From NCBI GenBank assembly GCA_033439295.1, contig JAVTLE010000021.1, positions 62,009 to 126,008 of the forward strand: DNA of 64,000 nucleotides, read 5' to 3'. Below are positions 1 to 10,684 of this stretch, piece by piece. The notes under the pieces are model-generated. The model saw only the letters and a list, made by a program, of their open reading frames with translations, searched no databases and was not told the DNA's origin. Made by a program: the position numbers and the translations under genes. How positions within the stretch are numbered: position 1 is the stretch's first letter; the number at the start of each line of letters is the position of its first letter. This DNA comes from Deuterostichococcus epilithicus. Its lineage: Eukaryota; Chlorophyta; Trebouxiophyceae; Prasiolales; Stichococcaceae.

Positions 1-3000
1 GCGGCTGCCGCCTCCAGCAGCACCGAGCGCAGCTCGTGGAACAGCGCCGCTGCCAGCTCTGCTTCCTCCTGCACAGGGTTCAGCAGGGTTCAGCGTGTGC
101 GGGGATCAGGGTTTGGAGCTGCATGGGACTATGGGAGGCAAACCCTCAGCCGGCAGCACCTGCAGCACCTGCGGCACCATGCGACCACCTACGGCACCCA
201 ACTTCGACCAAGCAAACATCACGGACTGAAACTGTCTAGGTTTCGACTCGACACCGTCAACAACGACGACGAGCAGGGGCCGCCCTGCTCGAGGTCATGT
301 TGCCGCATCCGCGTCGAGCACCCCCAGATATGACCCCGACACCTTCCGAGTCGAGCACCTCCAGAAACAATCCCGACACCTTCCAGGCAGCCGATCTCGA
401 CCCACCACTGATGCTTCCCCAATGAGGCTCGGGCATCACACTCGCAGCAGGCAGGCAGTGAGGCCACGACCTCGCCTGCAGAGACGCTTGAGCCCATGAT
501 TCGATACATGTGCAAACCCATGCAGAGATATTACCCGATTGGACTTGGACTTGGAGTTGCCAGCGCCGCGCTGCTCTCGGCCGGCGGCGACGTCAAAGAA
601 GACGTACGGCTTGAGCAGTGGCGCCTCGTAGAATGGCTCCGGCGCCGCGGCCACGATGTTTGGCCCGTCTTGCAGCGCATCGTCGTAAAAGTACTGCGTG
701 CAGCACGCAGGCACCATGTCGTCTTGCAGGCTTATTGAGGTGTTTCACCCCCTGCCATCGATGCAAGCCCGTGCCGCGGAGCAGAGCACACTACCGCGAG
801 TCTACAGGCGGCCGGCGCCACCACCGAGCCTCCCAAATATGTGGCAAAAAGCACCCTTTCGGCTGCAATGTCGGCTTCCACAGACGTGCGACCCGCTAGT
901 CGGGTGTCACATGGCGAGGAGAAGTTCCTGTTTCTTGTTGCACGGAGCGCACCCGGGAGGGGAACTGGCGGATGAAGGGATGCATGCGATACTGCACGGC
1001 CAGCATCTGTGCCGCCGCCGGCGCGCCCGCCTGCACCAGTGGCAAGCCAGGTCTGCCCGCATGGAGCGCTTCCTGTTCGAGCGTCTGCAGCTGCGCCTAA
1101 CTCAGCGCCTGAATCGGAGTTCATCTCCCGAGGGAAAGTTTTGCGGGGGCCACGCTGATGGAAACCCTAAAAGAGGGGATGAGCTCATGCCGCCTGGAGA
1201 TCCGGCCGCTCCTGCAGAATCGACCTGACGCCTACTGCCTGCCTGCTGGCACTGCCGGATGGGGGTGTGGTGTGCAGCAGGGCCGCTCATTCTGGCCCCA
1301 GGGGCGCGCCTCACACTGGACCAACAGCAGCCCCTTGAGAGCTTAGGGTTCAGGGTTGAGGGTTTCCAGTAAGGGACAACAGCAACAGCAACCCCCTCAG
1401 AACAGTTGTCTGTGTTTGCTGCACGCGCCTGCAGCCGCTCGAAGAGGGAGCGCTCCATGCTGAGCTTCTGCGCCACGAGCGACTTGACCGTCGCCGGCAG
1501 CTGCTTCGGATCGCCCACCAGCACCACCCTGCAGCGATTGATGGAAGCATGCGCTCATGACGTGGACTGCCGCTGTCCTTCCACCCAAACGATCCGAATG
1601 GCACCATGTAGACATGACCGCTGCAGGGTCAAGGGGCGGGGGCCTGTAGCACGGCAGCGGTCGTGCGCTGACAGTGTGCATGCGAGCAGCTTGACGTGCA
1701 GCCAGGCTGTTGAGACGAACTTTTGATAGAACGCGCTTCTGATAGAATGTTGATAAAGGTTTTGGGGCGCACTGCTTGCAGCCGAAGGCAAAGGCCTGCA
1801 GGTTTGCCAGCTCCGAGGCCTGCGCTGCCTCGTCAATGAGCACCGTCTCGAACTTGGCGCTGCCCAGTCGATCGAACACCTGGTATGGCAGGGGTAGGCA
1901 GCATTCGTACAGAAGTATATCAAAAGCTCGAGTGGCATGCACAATCTCCTGGCAGAAGCTAGATGTGACGCGGTGAGTGGGCCTGCCTACAAACCCTTCA
2001 GACCTTGCTCCACTGCTCCAGCCTGGCGAAAACCTGAACAATAGCCCACTGATGCCATGCATGCGGCGCGATGGCAAGCTTGCAGGCGCTGCGCATGTAC
2101 TAGTTGCTGCTTCAGGCAGTGACAACCCTCTCCTTGGTGAGAAGCGAAGGCACGACAGGCTCGCCCGGCGGCAGCGGCTTGCAGTCCGTTCTATGCACTT
2201 GTTTCTTGTCTCCATGTGTGGTTTGATGTGGTCTAACAGACAGCAGAGCAGCCCGTTCTATGCACTTGTTTCTTGTCTCCATGTGTGGTTTGATGTGGTC
2301 TAACAGACAGCAGAGCAGCACCTTGCGGCCGGTGGAAGAGAGGGTGGTGAAAACCATTTCCGCCTCCGACACGAAGGACGCCTCCAGGCTGTCTTGCACC
2401 TGCAGATGTAGGGTTTAGAGTGAAGCACGAGTCACAGAGTGGCGTCAGTGTACATCGACGGCGACCTAAGCTTCGTTTGCGGACCGAGGGGGAGTGACTT
2501 TGGCAAAGAGCCGCAGGCGTCGGCGCATTCATGGTGCATGGGGCAGATGATTCGAGGCTGGCCGCCCCTGGCAGACAAGCCCACTGCTGGTATGCAGCCA
2601 GTGCATGCCAGCGCGCCATTGCCATGAGTCGACCGAATTTCGACTGCATACTTCAAGGAGCCCCGGCCTACAGGGAGCAGGTGCTGTCGGAACACAATAC
2701 AAGGCTGGAGGCGGGGTGTTAGGGTTCAGCTCACATTGCGCAGGTTGGCGCCGGGCTGCCGGGTGACGAGAGGCTCCACCATCTGCAGCCGCTCCATCAG
2801 CAGCAGCGCCTTATCGCGCGCCTGCAAGGGAATGTCACAGATGGAGCGATGAATCCAGCAGTTGGATTAGGGTTCGTTGTCGACTGCAGCCGCTCCATCA
2901 GCAGCTACGCCTCGCCAGACGCCTGCGCCCTGGAATACAGGAGGACTTGCGATCAACAAAGAGTCGAACCATTCCGAAAATGTCTGCGATGACACCAGCT

Positions 3001-6000
3001 TCACAGCAGGCTTGCCCGAGGAAGCAGGCTCTACCCTCTGCCAGACGAAGGTTGATGCGGCGTTAATCGCGGGTGGCAGCCATGGATGACGTCTTGTTGA
3101 TACAGGCGTCAACCATGGTGGCAGCCCGGATTGACGCTTTCACAGCCTCAAGATAACGTGGTCGTCTTCCTCGACAGCAAGTAGGTTGCCACCAGGAACT
3201 ACTGCATGCACTGATCCAGGAACTTCCACACCGCCTAGCGCATTGTGGCAGCTGCTGCCCTTCCTTGCACTAGAGCAAACTCGCGTTTGACCGAGACAAC
3301 ATCGCCAAAGACAGAGCCCTCGAGGATCGCAGTGAGACCACAGTGGGAACGCAAGAAAAAGCCAAAAAAGAAAAACCTCGTGCTTGTGTGCCAGCTGGCG
3401 GGCGGTAGCGGCTGCTGCACCGCCCTCGCACTCGCGCATCGACGCCTGCAGCTGCCCGATCTCGCGCGACAGTTTCGCCGCATCTGCCTGCGCCAGTTGC
3501 AGCCTGTAGAGGCAGCACATCATTTCTCGAGGAATGGATCCTCGGCCGCAGAGGCGGTCACCGGAGCATTAGGCTCGGTTGCACAGGGCCTTGGCAAGTC
3601 CCTGTGGTGTGGCGGAGCCCCGCGTACGACCTACTTATGCCGTGATTACTTAGGTGTGTGCTAGGCCGACAGCACCCAGAGCGCACTTGTGCTGCCAGAC
3701 GTTGGGCTGCAGGCCGATCATGGCGGCGATGAGGCCGTCCACCCAAACATCCCGCGCACGCTCCGCCATTGGCGCCTGATCCGACCCTGCAAAGCGAGGT
3801 GCGCCTATAGGGTCCAGGGGTTCGGATACAGACATCCATGACAGAACAAGATTGCAGGTACTGTGCCAAGGCAGTATTGCCGCATGTGGCAGGGCTGCAA
3901 AGCCCATATTGCGCGCAGCCGCTAGGCGGATGCAACATCAGGGAGCAGCGATAGAACTGGAAAGACCTGCTAGGAAGCAGGTGCAGGAATGCGTCGATTG
4001 AAATAGATTATACATAAAAATTGCGCACCGATGCGCACGACGGAGGGGCGGTAGACGTGACCGCCGCCGTCGGCAAAGCCGTCGTTCATGACGCGCTGCA
4101 GCAGTTCGTCCGCGGCGGCGTTGGAGGGCGCGCACACCAGAATGCGGGGCTTGGCTGCCAGGTCGGACAGGCGCCGGTCGAAGGCGCTCGCCATCTGCGC
4201 CTGGATCTCCTGTCGAAACGAAAGGGGGGGGAAGAAAGAATCCATTGAGTGAAATTGCATTCAGCAAGCAGGGGGCGCAGCGCATCCCGCTAGGTCGGGC
4301 AGATGCTGGTCAGAGGCGCTTGCCATTGCGCTTTCGCCTGTTCTCGGGCAAAAAACAGCGGCAACATCGGAGCAACGGGACATGTCTCTAGAGGATGGCG
4401 GCTTGAAGGCTGGGCCTGCCAGGCGGCTGTCAGAGGCGCTTGCCCTCTGCGCCTGGAGCTCTAGTGGGCTCATGGGCCAGCCATGAAAAGTCGAAAGGAA
4501 TCCTTTCATGGTCGTCGCAGGACAGGCGCTCTCAACAGCAGCGAACCTTGCCTGTCCACAATGTGGGACAGTTGTTGCAATGTGCATTGTGAGGCAGCGC
4601 CAAAGCAAGGCAGCGCCAGAACAAGGCCTGTAGTGATGGTGCTATTCGGACATGGCAGGTGGTTGTCGACGCGACTGGCTATGTACCAAAATCACCAAGA
4701 CAACCAGGCATGCTGCTCCGGCAAGGCAGCAATTTCTACCCACCGCCAGCAGGTTGCGGGCGCCGCCAGCGGCGTGGGCGCCGACCTCAGGCTCCATCAT
4801 CAGGCGTGCCACGAGCGCATCATAAAACCGCTGGTATGCCACCTGCGGGTGTAGCAGGGCTCAGAGTATTCTCCAGGACACAATCAGAAGCATCATTCGC
4901 ACACGGAGCCATGCACTGGGCGGCAGACCACGCTGCCTGCAGTTGTCCCGTTCTGGCGGCAGCAGCAGTTGCATCTGCCATATGGGATTGGTAAAGATGG
5001 CCAACCCGCAGCTGAGCACCGCCATGCCATCACCGCCGTGTGCAGGGACGGGCGTGGCAATGCTCAGCAGCAGCAGCAGCAACAGCAGCACATCTTTGCC
5101 AAAAGGCGCGCCCGGCATGCAAGCAGCACTGGCGTGCAGTGCCACTCGTCCACAGAATAGGCCCATCTGAGCTTGTGCAGCCAACAGACGTAAACTGCAA
5201 GAGTCTCGACCCCCACTAAATCAGGCATCTCCTAGACTCTGGGCCGATTCCAAGGTCAAGCCATCCAATTCTCAGTGCCTGTGCCGGGGAGCGCACCAGG
5301 TGCCACACGTTGAGGACGCCCTTGACGGTGTGCGTCTTGCCGGTGCCCGGTGGGCCCTGGATCATGACGAAGGGCACTGCCGGCATGCCGCTCGGCGCGC
5401 GCGACCCCAGGTGCGCCGCCGCAAACTGCGCGGCGCCACAGGTCAGCTTCTGGTTTTGGCAGCAAGCAGCGGACCGAGACCCAGATCATTGCAGACGCGC
5501 CGAAGCCGGAGCCCGATGCGGACAGACCCTGGCATGACATACAGAGTGCGTCATGCATGATCTGCAATGCTATCCTGCAAGGTCCCAGCCACCAGGTGAC
5601 GGCCAAAAAACGGGTCATTCCCCTACTCGTACCCCATGTAAAGCGGTGCGAACACATGGGCGAAGCGCAGCCAGAAACATGGGAAGTCAGGTACACCCAC
5701 CTCGATGGCGCGGAGCTGGGTTGCGTCGTACTGGGAGCGCAGGTACTCGATGAAGGGGCGCTGCGCTGCCTCCGGCGGCCAGGCGTGCTGCACCCACTTC
5801 TCGTCGGCCGCCGCTTCCGCCGCCGCCGCCAGCCGCTCTGGCGCCAGCAGAGCCTCCAGCAGCTGCAGGGAATGGAATGGAAACATGGGAAACAGTGCTT
5901 TGAGGTGCGACTTGTGGAGTGTAACGGCTGCACAGCTGGGGCAGGGGAGCGGGTATTCGAATGAGCAAGCGAGTGTGAGGAAGCGAGGCACGCTTGCTGT

Positions 6001-7856
6001 CGGGCCCCGACCCCGCACCTAGACGCTCTGGTGTCGGCAGCAGTGCACCGACTCTACAGGCAGTTTCTACAGACAAGACAGGTTCTCAGGCCCACCTCGC
6101 TGCCGGCAGCCTTGTGCAGGGCGATGTACTCCCGCTGCTGCGTGATCAGCGGGCCGACGGGCACCAGGAACCAGCCCTTAGGCTGCTGACGCAGTGCGCC
6201 CACCACCTGGGAAGCGAAAGAGTATACACATAGAGATCCTAAACACGTGGCAGAAGAGGATGATGTGGAGCCAACGAAGAACGGAAGGCGCCAGCCTGGT
6301 GCTGGCAAAAGCGCTCGAGGAAGCCGCCACTGCCGGCAGCCAGCGGGCCTGGTGGCCAGCATCCACCCGGCTGCTGCAGAGCGCCGCAATCTGCCCAGGA
6401 GATTGACCATGCAGATGCATGATTGCAGTGTCTGCACCAACATGCATCATCCAACGGAGGCCTTGCGATGCAGCAGGGCACCGCGCTTGGGCTGATGCGC
6501 CCTTAAAGCAATAGCACAGTTTGCAACCATGATCGCCGTCTTTCATGCGGGCACAAACGCCTTTCCGGGTAACGACTGCACCATCATGCCCGGCACAAGG
6601 CTCGCCAAACGGCAGGGCGCTGCAGCGCCATGCTTGTGCCGCCGCGGTGAATCAGTCCACGCTGCAATCCTTGTTCAGGCAGACGCAGGCGCCCATTTGC
6701 TGGCAGGTGTTTGGTGCACGGAAATGGGGCTGGTCAGGTGGCTTTGGAAGGCTCACGGAGCGGCAGGGTGCCGCTGGGTCGTGCTGGTGTGCCGAGCACA
6801 CCGGGAAGATGTTGACCACGACCTCGCCTGAGCGCTTGGCCTGCGGCGGCACGAAAAGGCTGTGGGCGTCAACACGAGCGTCCAGCCTGCTGCACATTTG
6901 ATGAACTGAGAAGAGCCGTGTTGCAGGATGGAGTAGCCCAAACGCCAACATGCGACACAGGGCACGATGTCTGCAGATCCGAACCTTTGAGCGACATCAT
7001 GCGCATGGTGTTACAAACATGCGAAAAGATACACCCATTGCAGGCGAAACGCAGGAGGCGCACCCCGCGCACGATGCCAGCCGCGATCGGCGCGCCCGCC
7101 AGTTGCTCGTCGGCGCCATCCGACGGCTCGGCAGCGGCACCGCGCGCGGCTGCGCCGGCGTCGAGCCGCTGCCGCTTCGCCCTGCGAAGCACGCAGGAGC
7201 AGCTCGGGGTGCGCTGGCGAGCATGGAGTGCACCTTTTGAGACTGCCGCCAGATATGCCGTGCCAAGGTCGTCGCACGACGAGCTGCCAGTGCGGCACAC
7301 ATAGCTGTTACCAAGCACCAGAATGGTGGCAGGATTCCCAAGCGTGTCCTGCACCCTAGGGCAGGCTTGTCCAGCAAGATTTGCCAACAGCGAGTTCAGC
7401 ATGTGATTGACATGGGCGGCCAGGTGCGTGACGGAACAGCTGCAGCTCGACACTGCCTTCTGCGATGTCGGCCCCTCAGGCGAGCAGTTGCGTCGTCTGT
7501 GAGCCAGGCGGCTTGCGCAACAGCAAGGCAAGGGTGGAGTTTGGCAGCCTACATAGCACGGCCGCCCCTTCCCTTGCATTCATGGAAACGGAGTGCATCA
7601 CGTGTGTGCATTTGGTGGTTTTCCTCACCCCACGACCATCGCCGGCGTCGCCTCCGCCGCCGCTGAGGCGCCGCCAGAAAGATCAAGGGATTGCCCTCAG
7701 AAGAGCGCATTACTTCCCAGGGAAGCACACCCCTGAGTCGCTCACCTGTGGCGCCGCCCGATGCGCGGCACAGAATGCAGGGGCACACCCGGAAGGCTGC
7801 AGTCCGTGTCACCCGCACAAGAGATCCGGACGAATCAGCGCTCACCCCTGGTTATT

Positions 7857-7889
<33 letters not shown>

Positions 7890-9418
7890 ACGCGCCACAA
7901 AGTCCAGGGGGCTGCCCTGCGGGGGGCGTCCCAGGGACAGCACCACCAGGTGGCTTTCCCGCGGCAGCTCGTCCAGCGAGCGCCGCGTCTGCAGCCGGGC
8001 GCTGTGCCACCCACCTCCCAGCTCCTCCATCCTGTGGCACGACAGCAGGAGCTCGGTGTCTCGAGTGCCATCGCCGCAGAGTGCCCCGTTCACAGCATGC
8101 ATCGCGTTTGCAGCCGAAGCCAGGGTTTCAGGGTGAGCACCTTGGGCCACGTCGAGCGGGCGCTGCAAACGTGTCATTCCTGCACACTGCACAGCAGCCT
8201 CCGGGAGCGCTCACCCCAGGACCTCGGCCTCGTAGGCGCGCCCGGCGCCACACTTGCCGCCCCACTCGTCGCGCACCGCCTCGCGCGCCTCCTCGAACAG
8301 CAGCGCCTCGAACGAGGCCACGTACTCGTCGGACGAGGCGAAGTTGGCCGGCAGGGCCTCCGGCAGGTCGGCGTTGGCGGCCTGGCAGGGCGGGAACCAC
8401 AGGCGGCCGCCCAGCACCTCGCGCTCCAGCCTGTGCCGTGACGGAAACCCATTCTACATGTACATCTGAACCGTCTCGGCCATGACAGCCAGACCACTTC
8501 GATCCCCGCCTGCATGTAGAATCGCGGGTATAGAGAGAGTGTGCCATGATCTTAACAATGGCGGAAAGCAGAAGCTTCGGGACCCATCAGAGGCTCCTTA
8601 CGCTCCCGGTCGGGTCGCATGCCAACATGCAACCAGCACAGACAGGCAGAGTGGTGGCAGCAGCACCGCCATGGTGTCGGCAAGGGGGAGACGGGTGGAA
8701 ATTCCTTGAGTCATGATCCGCTGCTCAGCGTCTTGTGGTAGTGACTAGGTGGTCGTGCTCACACTGAAGGGTGGCAAGGCGTGTTCTCACCGCTCCATGG
8801 TGCCGGCGTCGCGGCGCTTGATCGTGCGCGGCGCGTTGGGCCGCCTCGGAGCCGCCTCAGCAGCGTCGTCCGCGCCGCCGGCGGCACCGCCGGCGCCGGC
8901 CGCCGGCCGGCCGCCCAGCCATGCGCGGAGCCGCCCGGAAGGCTGGCACCGCCNTCNCTGACGGTGGCCTGGCGGCTGCCTGCGGCTGCGGGGTTGGGCC
9001 TTTTGGCGCCGGCGAGCCGCTGAGCGGCGGCGGCGGCGCCTCTGGCTGCTGCCGCTGCCGCTCCTCTGCTATCGCTGTCGCCCTTCAGCAGCGCCTTCAG
9101 CCGCGAGTGCCTGCCGCCACCGGCGCCTGCGCCGCTGGTTCCCGTGCGCGCGGCAGCGAGCCTTGCTTGCAGCTCACGGGCTGCCTGGCCAGCGGGCGCC
9201 CTCGGCGCCGCTTGCCGCCGCTGTGGCGCATGCAGGCGGGCACCTTCAGCACCAAGCAGTCTGGGGCGGATGCGGGAGACATTGTCATGCAGCGTCGGCA
9301 TGCAGCATGGTGAGGAGAGGTGAGCTCCCGCAGGATGGCAGCCCACCTGGCTATAACCATCCGGCGCATCGCCACCCTCGTCTGAGTCCGACAGCACCAC
9401 CTGCTGCCCGCCCGCCAT
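1..9418 (-). CDS. SEN1: SEN1/MAGATAMA3-like superfamily 1 RNA/DNA helicase (3' end off the window)
   Basis: Seen: the ATG at 9418 opens a short acidic exon (9347-9418) reading MAGGQQVVLSDSDEGG. Further exons include about 8791-9220 (basic, Ns at 8954 and 8957), 8215-8430 (LWFPPCQAANADLPEALP..., the conserved region before the helicase core) and 7846-8031. About 6090-6210 carries the TQQREYIAL region. About 5705-5850 ends FIEYLRSQYDATQLRAIEV (Q-motif type). About 5290-5440 holds Walker A, IQGPPGTGKTHTVKGVLNVW. About 4000-4212 reads RILVCAPSNAAADELLQRV. About 1780-1890 holds motif II, VLIDEAAQASEL; about 1400-1515 motif III, VLVGDPKQLPATV. About 950-1050 reads MLAVQYRMHPFIRQFPS, about 600-700 FYDDALQDGPNI, and 1-80 QEEAELAAALFHELRS. 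Family knowledge: Sen1/senataxin helicases unwind RNA:DNA hybrids and act in transcription termination and RNA processing. Motifs V and VI and the C-terminus lie beyond position 1. The family call is firm; the exact orthologue within the family is inferred. Confidence 0.88.
2186..2319. repeat. 67-bp perfect tandem duplication (two copies)
   Basis: Copy 1 spans 2186-2252 and copy 2 spans 2253-2319, starting ccgttctatgcacttg and ending cagcagagcagc. No mismatch was seen, so the duplication is recent or homogenised. It lies in the helicase intron just after the donor that follows the exon ending FTTLSSTGRK. Confidence 0.95.
2881..2935 (-). repeat. Degenerate copy of a helicase coiled-coil exon
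   Basis: The exon around 2740-2822 (minus; ARDKALLLMERLQMVEPLV) contains ctgcagccgctccatcagcagcagcgcc on the plus strand at about 2783. Almost the same string, ctgcagccgctccatcagcagctacgcc, recurs at about 2884 and is followed by a diverged version of the next bases. It sits in the upstream intron. Confidence 0.7.
4270..4475 (-). repeat. Two degenerate copies of a helicase exon start inside the upstream intron
   Basis: The downstream exon begins near 4212 on the minus strand and encodes EIQAQMASAFDRRLSDLAAKP. About 60-70 bp stretches near 4460-4390 (reading ELQAQRASASDSRLAGPAFKP) and near 4330-4275 (gcaagcgcctctgac...ctgcccgacctagcg) are clearly related to that exon start but diverged. They look like pseudo-exons left by tandem duplication. 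Confidence 0.75.
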
Positions 9419-10684
9419 CAGTGGCGCTGCTCTGGTGCACCACCGCCACTGTGTTGCTGACGGGCGTCACACCGCCACACTCGTCCAGGCGCAGCAGTGG
9501 CGCGTCATGACTCGCACCGGTCTTAGCTGCCGGTGCTATGGGCTTGCTGTTACTGCTGCTGCCACTGCCACTAGATGGTGGCAATGCTGTTGTTGGCCAG
9601 GCATCATGGTGGCCGGTATCCTACGAAGGCAGTGGGCCCACCCTTGAGCATTATCAGGCCCGCAGTACTGGCCAGTTATGGGTTTGCCGTCCATGCGAGC
9701 TGAAAGCATGTGCAACGGTGAGATGTCTTGGGCATGCTTTGAATGTCGCAGCATGCAGACTTGCACTGTTTTCGAGCATTGGTATGCACAAGACTGCCTC
9801 AGAAGTGTCAAGCTCCGTCTCGAATGCTTGTGATGAACAGGGGCAGCAGTGCTCGAAGGGAGGATTTCATCAGCCGGTTGCTCACCTCATTATGCAGTCC
9901 ACTTGTATGAAAGAATGCTCAGGTCGACCCGACAGCCAAGCAGTTACCTGGTGGTGGTATAGGATCATGTGTTGCGATGCGCTCAAATCATCAGCGCGAC
10001 AGAAGGGACAAGAATGAGGAGATGGAGGGAACCAGTCACAACTCCGCAAATTGCGGAATGGCAAGCATCGCCCGAGGCGCACCTGTGATTTGCACCGCTG
10101 ATGCTGACGAGTCTAGGGTTTATGCGAGGGAATCGATACCTAAGATGTTGGAAGCACCCCAGCGTCTTGTGGAGGTGGGTGTCATCTCAAATTTGTTAAA
10201 CCAGTCATCGTCATGCTTACATGTCCGTGGAAAATGGCACATCATACCTGTTGCTCCTGACACATTTTACCTGCCGCACCCATGGCCTGTTTCTGCAATT
10301 GTCCAAATTATCTTTCAGTGTTTCAGGTCAGTGCCGCCGCCGCAGGAACTGAACTCCGAAGTTGCTCCGGCTGCCCAGGGCTTGGAATGAGCCTCCGTGG
10401 AGTGACACATGCAGGGGATCGTTTCTGTCTGCTCAGCTTTCTCAAACACCCTGCAAACGCCGCCAGACCGGGCCAGACGCATCCTGCACTAGTAACTGGT
10501 CGTGACGTAGGTGCCTACTGCCACGAGGTGCGCTGCACCAGTTAATCAAGGCATCACGGGCAAGTCTGTTGCCTGCTGGCCATCAGCATCTCGTTCCGGC
10601 TGCTCCAAGCGATCCGAGATCTGAGATTGGCACCCACGACCCCCATCTGCAGGCGGCGCCACTGTGCGTTCCACCATGTGTGCA
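9419..10684. other. Intergenic: helicase promoter side and 3' side of the PNUTS-like gene
   Basis: No exon I can support. Being upstream of the helicase ATG at 9418 and downstream of the stop at 10685 (both minus strand), it should hold the helicase promoter and the neighbour's 3' UTR. A TTACA near 10215 (TGTAA on the minus strand) could be the poly(A) signal. Confidence 0.5.

Noticed and set aside
1320-1375. Interstitial telomere array
   Set aside because: The agggttcagggttgaggg block is only a few degenerate units inside an intron, like many others in the window, not a true telomeric array.
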